Shown here one piece after another: positions 51,034 through 58,738 of a stretch of DNA of 64,000 nucleotides. Position 1 is the stretch's first letter. The number at the start of each line of letters is the position of its first letter. Below the pieces are notes generated by a model, which was given only the letters and a program-made list of their open reading frames with translations, did not search any database and was not told the origin of the DNA. Source of the DNA: Neisseria mucosa (lineage in GTDB: Bacteria > Pseudomonadota > Gammaproteobacteria > Burkholderiales > Neisseriaceae); NCBI RefSeq assembly GCF_003044445.1, contig NZ_POWX01000002.1:146404-210403 (forward strand). Reading direction: 5' to 3'. The translations under genes and the position numbers were made by a program.

Positions 51034-51732
51034 ATGTCAGAAATGACAAAATACACAGCACCTGAATTTGGGAAAGCTGCTTTTAATTGCCCACATTGCG
51101 GGGCATATGCGCATATGGAATGGCGGAGTGAAGACCGCTTTGTTTATTACCAAGCTATTTGCGCTCATTGCGAAGAATATAGCCTTTGGCGAGTAACCCA
51201 AATAGCCCCTAACGGTTTCATAGCTGAAGAAGGAGAAATGCTCTACCCCGATTTCGGATCTACCCCACTTCCAGCCGAAGACATGCCCGAGGATGTGAAA
51301 AAAGATTACGAAGAAGCCGCCCGAATTTTCATCAAATCCCCTAGAGGAGCCGCGGCATTACTGCGTTTAGGCTTGCAAAGACTATGTACCCATTTGGGAG
51401 AAGGAGGGGAAAATATCAATGCCGATATTAGGTCGCTGGTCAAGCAAAAAAAGTTATCCGGGATGGCCATCAAAATTGCTGATACTGTGAGGATTACTGG
51501 TAATAATGCGGTACACCCCGGTGAAATTTCAGATGAAGATATTGATAATCTCGCTGGAAATATGTTTGGCTTACTCAACGCTATTGTGGAGGAAACCATT
51601 ACAAATCCCAAAAGGTGGAATAATTCTTATGAACAGTTGCCCGAAAATGCAAGAAACGCCGCAGAAGCTCAAGATAAAAGAAACTTGCAAAATCAGGCAC
51701 AAAATCCTTCCTCCCCACCTACTCAAAAGTAA
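51034..51732 (+). CDS. DUF4145 domain protein
   Basis: 232 residues. An N-terminal zinc-ribbon-like segment FNCPHCGAYAHMEW and AICAHCEEYSLWRV (four Cys), then the helical DUF4145 domain (SPRGAAALLRLGLQRLCTHLG, NADIRSLVKQKKLSGMAIKIADTVRITGNNAVHPGEISDEDI, LLNAIVEETI). The last 35 residues are a Gln/Asn/Pro-rich tail. DUF4145 occurs in or near restriction and defence loci, but here the gene stands alone; a defence role is only a possibility. GC is clearly lower than in prlC and the HerA-like gene, and the gene is flanked by direct repeats, so it looks acquired. GGGAGATG precedes the ATG. Confidence 0.82.
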   Translation: MSEMTKYTAPEFGKAAFNCPHCGAYAHMEWRSEDRFVYYQAICAHCEEYSLWRVTQIAPNGFIAEEGEMLYPDFGSTPLPAEDMPEDVKKDYEEAARIFIKSPRGAAALLRLGLQRLCTHLGEGGENINADIRSLVKQKKLSGMAIKIADTVRITGNNAVHPGEISDEDIDNLAGNMFGLLNAIVEETITNPKRWNNSYEQLPENARNAAEAQDKRNLQNQAQNPSSPPTQK

Positions 51733-51771
51733 CTGCAGGTAGTTTTCCATTTCAATTTTCAAAAATATTAG

Positions 51772-51803
51772 AGGCCGTCTGAAAATTTCAGACGACCTTT
51801 TTT
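51772..51803 (+). terminator. Mixed-dialect DUS-pair terminator
   Basis: Left arm AGGCCGTCTGAAAA, right arm TTTTCAGACGACCT(T)TTT-type: the two arms belong to different DUS dialects (AGGCC versus AGGTC), with a G-T style mismatch at that pair. It closes the DUF4145 gene. Confidence 0.75.
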
Positions 51804-51950
51804 ACGAGGATTACAAACGTCTTAAACTGTATGAGTTGAGAATCAAACCCGAACAGAGCCTATGGCAAGGTTAATGTAAAAATAGAACAAGCGGAAATCT
51901 AGAACGTATAGCAAACATACTTAACTTTAAATCCAGCATGTGATCAAATT

Positions 51951-52095
51951 CCGTCATGCCCGCGCAGGCGGGAATCCAGAACGTAAAGTTAAAGAAACCG
52001 TTTTACCCGATAAGTTTCTGTGCGGGCGGACCTGGATTCCCGCCTGCGCGGGCATGACGGTATATTTTTTGAATTAATATAAAAGGTCGTCTGAA
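51951..52095. repeat. dRS3-bounded repeat, copy 2
   Basis: Direct copy of 50830-50973. Its outermost arms read CGTCATGCCC and GGGCATGACG instead of CGTCATTCCC and GGGAATGACG, so both arms changed in a matching way. The rest of the gap 51733-51950 holds a DUS pair and nothing else recognised. Confidence 0.9.
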
Positions 52096-52125
52096 AACCG
52101 ATTGTCAGGCTTTCAGACGACCTTT
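52081..52125 (-). terminator. DUS-pair terminator of the HerA-like gene
   Basis: AAAAGGTCGTCTGAAAACC and GCTTTCAGACGACCTTT, 16 bases after the stop on the minus strand. Confidence 0.7.
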
Positions 52126-52141
52126 GCCTTCTTTTTACGCC

Positions 52142-53674
52142 TTATTTTTTAAACATGTTTTTAATAATGCCCATCACGCTGCGGGAGATGGCGTTGGTCA
52201 CTTGGCGGTTGATTTGGCTGCCGATGGCGTCGGCGACGTTGTAGCCCAAGCCCTGTCCTGACTTTTTACGCCCGCCGCTCAAGCCGCCGAGCAGTCCGCC
52301 GAGTATGCCGGGATCGGCATTGGCGGCTTCTTTTTCAGCGGCTTTTTGCGCTTTTTCCTGCTCTTTTGCCGCTGCTGTCGCCTCTTTCTCCGCCGCAGCC
52401 TGACTGTCGGCTTCGGCTAAGGCTTCAAAGGCGGAATAGTTGTCCACCATGTCTTTATAGGTCGGATACAAATCATCGTTTTGGAACAAGCGGTTGCGCT
52501 CTTCTGCGGCAAGCGGGGTCAAGGAAGATTGCGGCGGCAGGACGAGCGCGCGTTCTACCGGCTCGGGCATACCTTTTTCGTCGAGGAAGGAAACAAGTGC
52601 TTCGCCGACGCCCAGCTCGGCAATCGCTTCGGCAACTTTGATATTCGGATTGCTGCGGAAGGTTTCGGCAGCGGCTTTAACCGCTTTCTGGTCGCGCGGC
52701 GTGAAGGCGCGCAGGGCGTGTTGCACGCGGTTGCCGAGCTGTCCGAGGATGGTGTCGGGCAAATCGAGCGGGTTTTGGGTCACGAAATACACGCCCACGC
52801 CTTTGGAACGGATCAGGCGCACGACTTGTTCGACCTGCTCCACCAGCGCATTGGCGGCGTTGTCGAACATCAAATGCGCTTCGTCGAAGAACATCACGAA
52901 TTTCGGTTTGTCCAAATCGCCGACTTCGGGCAAGGTTTCAAACAACTCCGCCAACATCCACAGCAAAAACGCGCTGTACATACGCGGCGAGCGCATCAGT
53001 TTTTCCGAATTGAGGATATTGATGACGCCTTTGCCGTTGTCGGTCTGCATCCAATCTTGCAGGTTGAGCGACGGCTCGCCGAAGAATTTTTCCGCACCTT
53101 CGTTCTCCAGCGTCAAAAGCTGACGCTGAATCGCGCCGATACTGGCGGCGGAGACGTTGCCGTATTGCGTGCGGTATTCCGAAGCGTGGTCGGAAACGTG
53201 TTTCAGCATACTGCGCAAGTCTTTCAAATCCAGAATGTGCCAGCCTTTGTCGTCGGCGACTTTGAACACGAGGTTCAACAAGCCTTCCTGCGTATCGTTC
53301 AGATTCATCAAACGCGCCAGCAGCAGCGGGCCCATTTCAGAAACGGTCACGCGCACCGGAATGCCGGTTTCGCCGTAAACATCCCAAAAGCGCACGGGGA
53401 AGCTTTGCAGCCATTGCTCGCCCAAGCCAAACTCGGCAATGCGTTCGCCCACCTTGCCGCTGGCGGCACCCGCTTGCGCGATGCCCGACAAATCGCCTTT
53501 GACGTCAACCAAAAATACGGGAACGCCCTCGCTGCTGAAGGCTTCCGCCATACGGCGCAGGGTCACGGTTTTGCCCGTACCGGTCGCACCGGCGATCAAG
53601 CCGTGGCGGTTCGCCATTTTGCCTTGGATTTCAAGTGTCTTATCGCCCGCGCGCGCGATGGGGAATGTCGTCAT
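52142..53674 (-). CDS. HerA-like ATPase (DUF853, YjgR family)
   Basis: 510 residues. Walker A GATGTGKT at residues 30-37 in HGLIAGATGTGKTVTLRRMAEAF, Walker B MFFDEAHLMFDNA, and Arg-finger-like motifs in LIRSKGVGVYFVTQNPLDLPDTILGQLGNRVQHALRAFTP. The C-terminal Ala/Glu/Lys-rich helix and Gly-rich tail (GILGGLLGGLSGGRKKSGQG) end in a short hydrophobic helix. The family is related to HerA/FtsK pumps; its cell role is unknown. Monocistronic. Confidence 0.9.
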   Translation of the reverse strand: MTTFPIARAGDKTLEIQGKMANRHGLIAGATGTGKTVTLRRMAEAFSSEGVPVFLVDVKGDLSGIAQAGAASGKVGERIAEFGLGEQWLQSFPVRFWDVYGETGIPVRVTVSEMGPLLLARLMNLNDTQEGLLNLVFKVADDKGWHILDLKDLRSMLKHVSDHASEYRTQYGNVSAASIGAIQRQLLTLENEGAEKFFGEPSLNLQDWMQTDNGKGVINILNSEKLMRSPRMYSAFLLWMLAELFETLPEVGDLDKPKFVMFFDEAHLMFDNAANALVEQVEQVVRLIRSKGVGVYFVTQNPLDLPDTILGQLGNRVQHALRAFTPRDQKAVKAAAETFRSNPNIKVAEAIAELGVGEALVSFLDEKGMPEPVERALVLPPQSSLTPLAAEERNRLFQNDDLYPTYKDMVDNYSAFEALAEADSQAAAEKEATAAAKEQEKAQKAAEKEAANADPGILGGLLGGLSGGRKKSGQGLGYNVADAIGSQINRQVTNAISRSVMGIIKNMFKK

Positions 53675-53753
53675 GAAGGTTTCCTTTGATTGGATGGTTT
53701 GAAAAATAAGGCTATTTTCTTATGTTTCCACACACAGGGCAACAGATAGGCAG

Positions 53754-53786
53754 AAGGTCGTCTGAAAAGTTTTCAGACGACCTTTT
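53754..53786. repeat. DUS inverted pair
   Basis: AAGGTCGTCTGAAAAG opposite TTTTCAGACGACCTTTT, in the gap between the dnaK terminator and the HerA-like gene's promoter. Confidence 0.7.
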
Positions 53787-53804
53787 ACTATAAATAATTC
53801 AAAC

Positions 53805-53837
53805 AAAAAGCGCGAACCTTGCGATTCGCGCTTTTTT
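53805..53837 (-). terminator. Intrinsic terminator of dnaK
   Basis: AAAAAGCGCGAA and TTCGCGCTTTTTT form a strong stem; the T run suits both strands. It lies just after the dnaK stop. Confidence 0.85.
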
Positions 53838-53850
53838 CAGACGACCTCAA

Positions 53851-55782
53851 TTATTTCTTGTCGTCTTTTACTTCTTCAAAGTCGGCATCTACTACGTCGT
53901 CGTCTTTCTTGGCTGAAGACGGCTCGGCTTGTGCGCTTTCGCCTGCTTGGGCTTCGGCTTGTGCTTGTGCGTAAACCATTTCACCCAGTTTTTGGCTGGC
54001 TGCGCCCAATGCTTCGGCTTTGGCATCGATGGCGGCTTTGTCGTCGCCTTTTACAGCTTCTTCGGCTTCTTTCAGCGCGGCTTCGATTTTTTCTTTCTCG
54101 GCTGCGTCGAGTTTGTCGCCGTAGTCGGCCAAAGATTTTTTCACGGAGTGAATCAGGGCTTCGGCTTGGTTGCGGGAAGCGACCAATTCAGTCAGTTTTT
54201 TATCTTCCTCGGCATTGGCTTCTGCATCTTTCACCATGCGTTCGATTTCTTCTTCGCTCAAGCCTGAAGAACCTTGGATGGTGATGTTGGCAGCTTTGCC
54301 TGTGCCTTTGTCTTTGGCGGAAACGTGCAGGATGCCGTTGGCGTCAATGTCGAAGGTTACTTCGATTTGCGGCATGCCGCGCGGTGCGGGTGCGATGTCG
54401 CCCAAGTTGAACTGACCCAAAGATTTGTTGGCGGAAGCGCGTTCGCGTTCGCCTTGCAGTACATGGATGGTTACTGCGCTTTGGTTGTCTTCGGCGGTAG
54501 AGAACACTTGCGACGCTTTGGTCGGGATGGTGGTGTTCTTCTGAATCAGCTTGGTCATCACGCCGCCCATGGTTTCGATACCCAAGGACAGAGGGGTTAC
54601 GTCCAGCAGCAATACGTCGCTGCGGCCGCCGCTCAATACTTCGCCTTGAATCGCTGCGCCTACGGCAACGGCTTCGTCAGGGTTCACGTCTTTGCGCGGC
54701 TCTTTGCCGAAGAAGTCTCTCACGGCTTCTTGTACTTTCGGCATACGGGACTGACCGCCGACCAAAATCACGTCGTCGATGTCGCTGGTGCTCAAGCCGG
54801 CATCTTTCAATGCGGTGCGGCAAGGCTCGATAGAGCGGGCAATCAGGTCTTCAACCAGGCTTTCGAATTTGGCGCGGGTAATTTTCATTGCCAAGTGTTT
54901 CGGGCCGGTTGCATCCATGGTGATGTACGGCAGGTTGATTTCGGTTTGCTGGCCGCTGGACAATTCGATTTTGGCTTTTTCGGCAGCTTCTTTCAGACGT
55001 TGCAATGCCATCACGTCTTGTTTCAAATCAATGCCTTGGTCTTTTTTGAACTCGGCGATGATGTAGTCGATGAGGCGTTGGTCGAAGTCTTCACCACCCA
55101 AGAAGGTGTCGCCGTTGGTTGCCAATACTTCGAATTGTTTGTCGCCGTCGAGGTTGGCGATTTCGATGATGGAAATATCGAAGGTACCGCCGCCCAAGTC
55201 ATATACGGCTACTTTGCGGTCTTTGTTGTCGCCTTTGTCCATACCGAATGCCAAAGCGGCTGCGGTCGGCTCGTTGATGATGCGTTTTACATCCAAACCA
55301 GCGATGCGGCCTGCGTCTTTGGTGGCTTGACGTTGGCTGTCGTTGAAGTAGGCCGGAACGGTAATCACGGCTTCGGTTACTTTTTCGCCCAAATAAGATT
55401 CGGCGGCTTCTTTCATTTTACGCAGGACTTCTGCGGAAACTTGCGGAGGAGACAGCTCTTTGCCTTGCGCTTTCACCCATGCGTCGCCGTTGTTGGCTTT
55501 GATGATTTCGAAAGGCATGGATTCGATGTCGCGTTGGACTTCTTTGTCTTCAAATTTATGACCGATCAAACGTTTTACAGCGTAGATGGTGTTTTTAGCG
55601 TTGGTTACGGCTTGGCGTTTGGCGGGTGCGCCGACGAGGACTTCGCCGCCGTCCAGATAAGCGACGACAGACGGCGTAGTGCGTGCGCCTTCTGCGTTTT
55701 CAATAACTTTGGTTTGACCGTTTTCAGAGATGGATACACAAGAGTTGGTTGTACCTAAGTCGATACCGATTACTTTTGCCAT
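53851..55782 (-). CDS. dnaK: Chaperone DnaK (Hsp70)
   Basis: 643 residues: ATPase domain with IGIDLGTTNSCV, VAVYDLGGGTFDISI and VILVGGQSRMPKVQEAV; substrate domain with DVTPLSLGIETMGGVMTKLI; helical lid, and disordered acidic C-terminus ending VVDADFEEVKDDKK. Works with GrpE (303 bases upstream) and DnaJ (not here). The 5' region has a heat-shock-type promoter. Confidence 0.99.
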   Translation of the reverse strand: MAKVIGIDLGTTNSCVSISENGQTKVIENAEGARTTPSVVAYLDGGEVLVGAPAKRQAVTNAKNTIYAVKRLIGHKFEDKEVQRDIESMPFEIIKANNGDAWVKAQGKELSPPQVSAEVLRKMKEAAESYLGEKVTEAVITVPAYFNDSQRQATKDAGRIAGLDVKRIINEPTAAALAFGMDKGDNKDRKVAVYDLGGGTFDISIIEIANLDGDKQFEVLATNGDTFLGGEDFDQRLIDYIIAEFKKDQGIDLKQDVMALQRLKEAAEKAKIELSSGQQTEINLPYITMDATGPKHLAMKITRAKFESLVEDLIARSIEPCRTALKDAGLSTSDIDDVILVGGQSRMPKVQEAVRDFFGKEPRKDVNPDEAVAVGAAIQGEVLSGGRSDVLLLDVTPLSLGIETMGGVMTKLIQKNTTIPTKASQVFSTAEDNQSAVTIHVLQGERERASANKSLGQFNLGDIAPAPRGMPQIEVTFDIDANGILHVSAKDKGTGKAANITIQGSSGLSEEEIERMVKDAEANAEEDKKLTELVASRNQAEALIHSVKKSLADYGDKLDAAEKEKIEAALKEAEEAVKGDDKAAIDAKAEALGAASQKLGEMVYAQAQAEAQAGESAQAEPSSAKKDDDVVDADFEEVKDDKK

Positions 55783-55851
55783 ATTGATGTTGCTCCTAAA
55801 AAGATTTTTCTAAATTAATAATTGTGTGGAACATTTTGTTCCGTTGACCTG

Positions 55852-55880
55852 TAAATAGGGTTGCCCGATATTTTTTCAAG
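55852..55880 (-). promoter_or_regulatory. Sigma-32-type heat-shock promoter of dnaK
   Basis: On the minus strand: CTTGAAA (55874-55880), a 13-base spacer, then CCCTATTTA (55852-55860), about 70 bases before the ATG. Consensus is CTTGAAA and CCCCATNTA with 13-17 bases between. Confidence 0.7.
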
Positions 55881-56085
55881 GGTTTTGTTGAAATTTTTTA
55901 AATATAAAATTCAACAGATTAAACTATTTATCCACAGGTCAGTGTTTTGTTTTTCAGACGACCTAGTCTTTGTTTTCCGATTGGGCATCATCAGAATGAT
56001 TTTCCAAAAGTGGGATTGAAGGCTGAGGAACTGGGAAGGGTCGTCTGAAAATTTTATGCTTGATAAACTTCATCAAGCGGTGCCT

Positions 56086-56667
56086 TCAGGCTTCTTTTTT
56101 CGCTACGATAACCATCGCGGGGCGCAGTACGCGGTCGGACAGGGTGTAGCCTTTTTTCATGACGCTGACGATGGTGTTCGGCTCTTGCTCGCTGACGACC
56201 GCCTGCATCGCTTGATGTTGGTGCGGGTCGAGTTTGTCGCCGGGCTGCGGGTTGATTTCTTTGATATGCGTGGCGTCAAACGCTTTTTGCAATTCGTTCA
56301 GCGTCATTTGCACGCCCATTTTCAGTGCGTCGAAATTGCCGCTTTGGTCGAGCAATGCCATTTCGAGATAGTCTTTGACCGGCAGCATTTCGGTGGCGAA
56401 TTTTTGTCCGGCGAATTTGTGCGTATCGGCAATTTCCTGCTGATGGCGGCGGCGCAGGTTTTGCTCGTTTGCCAGACCGCGCAGCTCGCTGTCTTTCAGC
56501 TGTCCTTCCAACTCGGCGATACGCGCCTGCAATTCTTCGTAAGTCGGCGCTTCCGGTTGCGTTTCGGTTTGCTCGGTTTCGACAGCTTCGGCGGTTTCCA
56601 CTTTTGCCGCTGTTTCGATTTCAGTTTCGGTTTGTTGCGGTTCGTTATGCTCCGTCATGTCGGACAT
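56086..56667 (-). CDS. grpE: Nucleotide exchange factor GrpE
   Basis: 193 residues. Acidic Glu/Thr/Gln-rich N-terminus, long coiled coil (YEELQARIAELEGQLKDSELRGLANEQNLRRRHQQEIAD), and the beta domain (VEPNT-like SEQEPNTIVSVMKKGYTLSDRVLRPAMVIVAKKE). Exchanges nucleotide on DnaK. Separate transcript possible: between grpE and dnaK are 303 bases with a widely spaced DUS pair and a second heat-shock promoter. Confidence 0.96.
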   Translation of the reverse strand: MSDMTEHNEPQQTETEIETAAKVETAEAVETEQTETQPEAPTYEELQARIAELEGQLKDSELRGLANEQNLRRRHQQEIADTHKFAGQKFATEMLPVKDYLEMALLDQSGNFDALKMGVQMTLNELQKAFDATHIKEINPQPGDKLDPHQHQAMQAVVSEQEPNTIVSVMKKGYTLSDRVLRPAMVIVAKKEA

Positions 56668-56701
56668 CCTTTTAAATAGGGGTTGGTATTCAATGCAGCT
56701 T

Positions 56702-56730
56702 TATATAAGGTCGTCTGAAAAAACTTCAAG
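56702..56730 (-). promoter_or_regulatory. Candidate sigma-32-type promoter of grpE
   Basis: Minus strand: CTTGAAG (56724-56730), 13-base spacer TTTTTTCAGACGA, then CCTTATATA (56702-56710), 35 bases before the start. The DUS (TTTCAGACGACCT) fills the spacer and part of the -10 box. Confidence 0.5.
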
Positions 56731-56835
56731 CATATAAAAGCCGATGTAATAAACATATTCCGAGATGCGCTATCGCAAATTGTTGATAAAAGGTAAGATA
56801 CGCCGATACCATCCTGTTTTCAGACGACCTCCGAT

Positions 56836-57654
56836 ATGAAAAAAGACCACCTGAACACAACCGATTTCAACCTCTGGCATACCATCCGCGAAGAAACCGC
56901 AGCTGCAGCCGCAGCCGAACCTATGCTGGCGAGCTTTTTGCATCAAACCGTGTTGCGCCACGATTCGCTCGATTCTGTCCTTGCTTATCATCTTTCCAGC
57001 AAACTCGGCAGCCCGATTATGGACGTGCGCGCCTTGTTTGAAATTTACCAGCAGGCATTGGGCAGCGATGCGCGCATCAGCAACTGCGTCGAAGCCGATT
57101 TGAAAGCCATTTACGAACGCGACCCCGCGTGCGACGAATATTCGCTGCCGCTTCTGTATTTCAAAGGTTTCCACGCTATTCAGGCGCACCGCATCAACCA
57201 TTGGCTTTACCAAAACGGCCGCAAAACGCTGGCGTATTTCCTGCAAAATCGTATGTCGGAAGTGTTCGGTGTTGATATTCATCCCGCCGCCCGTTTCGGT
57301 CACGGTCTGATGCTCGACCACGCCACCGGTTTCGTGGCGGGCGAGACCGCCGTGTTGGGCAACAATATTTCTATCTTGCACGGCGTAACGCTCGGTGGTT
57401 CAGGCAAGGAATGCGGAGACCGCCACCCGAAAATCGGCGACGGCGTGATGATCGGTGCGAACGCTTCGATATTGGGCAACATCCGCATCGGCGACAATTC
57501 CAAAATCGGCGCGGGCAGCGTGGTCGTTGCGGACGTACCGTCTTCGATTACCGTCGTCGGCGTACCTGCCAAACCGGTAGGACGCTCGGTCAAAACACCG
57601 GCGGCGGATATGGACCAAAGCTTACAGGGCGTGGCAATGGATTTTGTGATTTGA
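56836..57654 (+). CDS. cysE: Serine O-acetyltransferase
   Basis: 272 residues. N-terminal helical part (FNLWHTIREETAAAAAAEPMLASFLHQTVLRH) and the left-handed beta-helix with catalytic DHATGFVAGETAVLGNNISILHGVTLGGSGKECGDRHPKIGDGVMIGANASILGNIRIGDNSKIGAGSVVV. First step of cysteine synthesis. It starts MKKDHLNTTDFNLW right after a DUS. Typical length. Confidence 0.97.
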   Translation: MKKDHLNTTDFNLWHTIREETAAAAAAEPMLASFLHQTVLRHDSLDSVLAYHLSSKLGSPIMDVRALFEIYQQALGSDARISNCVEADLKAIYERDPACDEYSLPLLYFKGFHAIQAHRINHWLYQNGRKTLAYFLQNRMSEVFGVDIHPAARFGHGLMLDHATGFVAGETAVLGNNISILHGVTLGGSGKECGDRHPKIGDGVMIGANASILGNIRIGDNSKIGAGSVVVADVPSSITVVGVPAKPVGRSVKTPAADMDQSLQGVAMDFVI

Positions 57655-57685
57655 ACCGAATTGCCCGATTAAGACCGCAGATACG

Positions 57686-57735
57686 AAAAGGTCGTCTGAA
57701 AACCTGATTGATAAGGTTTTCCGACGACCTTTTTC
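57686..57735 (+). terminator. DUS-pair terminator of cysE
   Basis: AAAAGGTCGTCTGAAAACC opposite GGTTTTCCGACGACCTTTTT; the right arm is a one-base DUS variant (TCCGACGACC). Confidence 0.75.
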
Positions 57736-57761
57736 TATACGGCCGACACGCTTATTTTGCT

Positions 57762-57868
57762 TATAGTGGATTAACTTTAAACCAGTACGGCGTTGCCTCG
57801 CCTTGCCGTACTATCTGTACTGTCTGCGGCTTCGTCGCCTTGTCCTGATTTAAATTTAATCCACTATA
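57762..57868. repeat. Correia element, short form (107 bp)
   Basis: TATAGTGGATTAACTTTAAACC to AATCCACTATA, without the central block. Lies in the 387-base gap 57655-58041. Confidence 0.95.
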
Positions 57869-57947
57869 TTTTTTTGATACGACACCCGCTATTAACCGCC
57901 ATTTCTCATAGGATTGAATCTAATTTTGAATTGAAGATTTCCGATGA

Positions 57948-57967
57948 ATTCCCGCCTGAGCGGGAAT
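57948..57967. repeat. dRS3 repeat
   Basis: ATTCCCGCCTGAGCGGGAAT. Single unit in the same gap. Confidence 0.9.
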
Positions 57968-58041
57968 AATGCACCAATAAATATGCTGTCTCTAAAAATC
58001 AGCTGGGCAGCCAGAGTCGGTATTGGATGTATAAGTCAGCG

Positions 58042-58650
58042 TTATTGCTCCGATACTGCATTCCGTTCGTTGCTGCGCAGGCGTTCCAAATGGTTTTTGA
58101 CTTCCTGTATTTTTGCTTCGGTAAACAGGTTGGCGATATTTTTCCAAATGCTGTGATAACCGTAGGGGCCGTGCTGCATTTCGGCTTTTGCCTCTTCAAT
58201 CTGCCAGCCTTGGTAAAGGATGCGGTACATTCCGGCAATCAGCCCCGTCCTGTCGGCACCGTGGTAGCAATGGATGAGGACTGCGCCGTTTTGTTGTTGT
58301 TTTTCAATCAGGTACAGGATTTCGGCGATGTCTTTAGGTTTGACATTCCACGACAACAGCGGGCGGTTGATGATGTTGATGCCGTATTGCTTGAGATAGT
58401 CGTCGTCATTGCGGTCGAAAAAGCGCAGATTGACGACGCTTTTGATATCCTGCTGTGAAATGGTTTCACCGTCCTCGGGAACAGGCTGTTCGCTGCGGTA
58501 GAGTTTGTCATCGATACGGTAAAGGTTGGCATCTTGCTTGACAGATACTGCCCAAAGTCGGGGATTCATGGTTCGTGTTTCTTGAGTGGACGAGGCTTGG
58601 CAGGCGGCAAGCAGGAAGGCTGAGAAGATAATCGGTATGGTTCGTTTCAT
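58042..58650 (-). CDS. Lipoprotein dual-specificity / tyrosine phosphatase
   Basis: 202 residues from MKRTIPIIFSAFLLAACQASS; lipobox LAAC, so attached to a membrane outside the cytoplasm. Phosphatase loop HCYHGADRTG (Cys-X5-Arg) after a general-acid region with PLLSWNVKPKDIAEIL. The fold matches DSP/PTP-like bacterial phosphatases (also seen in inositol-phosphate enzymes). Substrate unknown; a periplasmic or surface phospho-ester is implied by the signal. The frame is open 20 codons upstream without a signal. Confidence 0.85.
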   Translation of the reverse strand: MKRTIPIIFSAFLLAACQASSTQETRTMNPRLWAVSVKQDANLYRIDDKLYRSEQPVPEDGETISQQDIKSVVNLRFFDRNDDDYLKQYGINIINRPLLSWNVKPKDIAEILYLIEKQQQNGAVLIHCYHGADRTGLIAGMYRILYQGWQIEEAKAEMQHGPYGYHSIWKNIANLFTEAKIQEVKNHLERLRSNERNAVSEQ

Positions 58651-58674
58651 CATCAAGGATAGATTAAAAAGGTG

Positions 58675-58715
58675 AAAAGGTCGTCTGAAAAGGAATCTGT
58701 TTTCAGACAACGTGT
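58675..58715. repeat. Degenerate DUS pair
   Basis: AAAAGGTCGTCTGAAAAGG with a weak partner TTTTCAGACAACGTG. Only the left copy is a full DUS. Confidence 0.5.
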
Positions 58716-58738
58716 TTGATGTTTAAAAAACCGCGCTT

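Noticed and set aside
50830..52060. CRISPR-like repeats
   Set aside because: Only two copies of a dRS3-bounded unit a kilobase apart, with no regular spacers.
52481..53689. Plus-strand open frame of 402 codons
   Set aside because: Antisense to the HerA-like ATPase gene, whose Walker motifs are clear.
54274..55758. Long plus-strand open frame of 494 codons
   Set aside because: Antisense to dnaK, with Phe/Val/Gly-rich nonsense composition.
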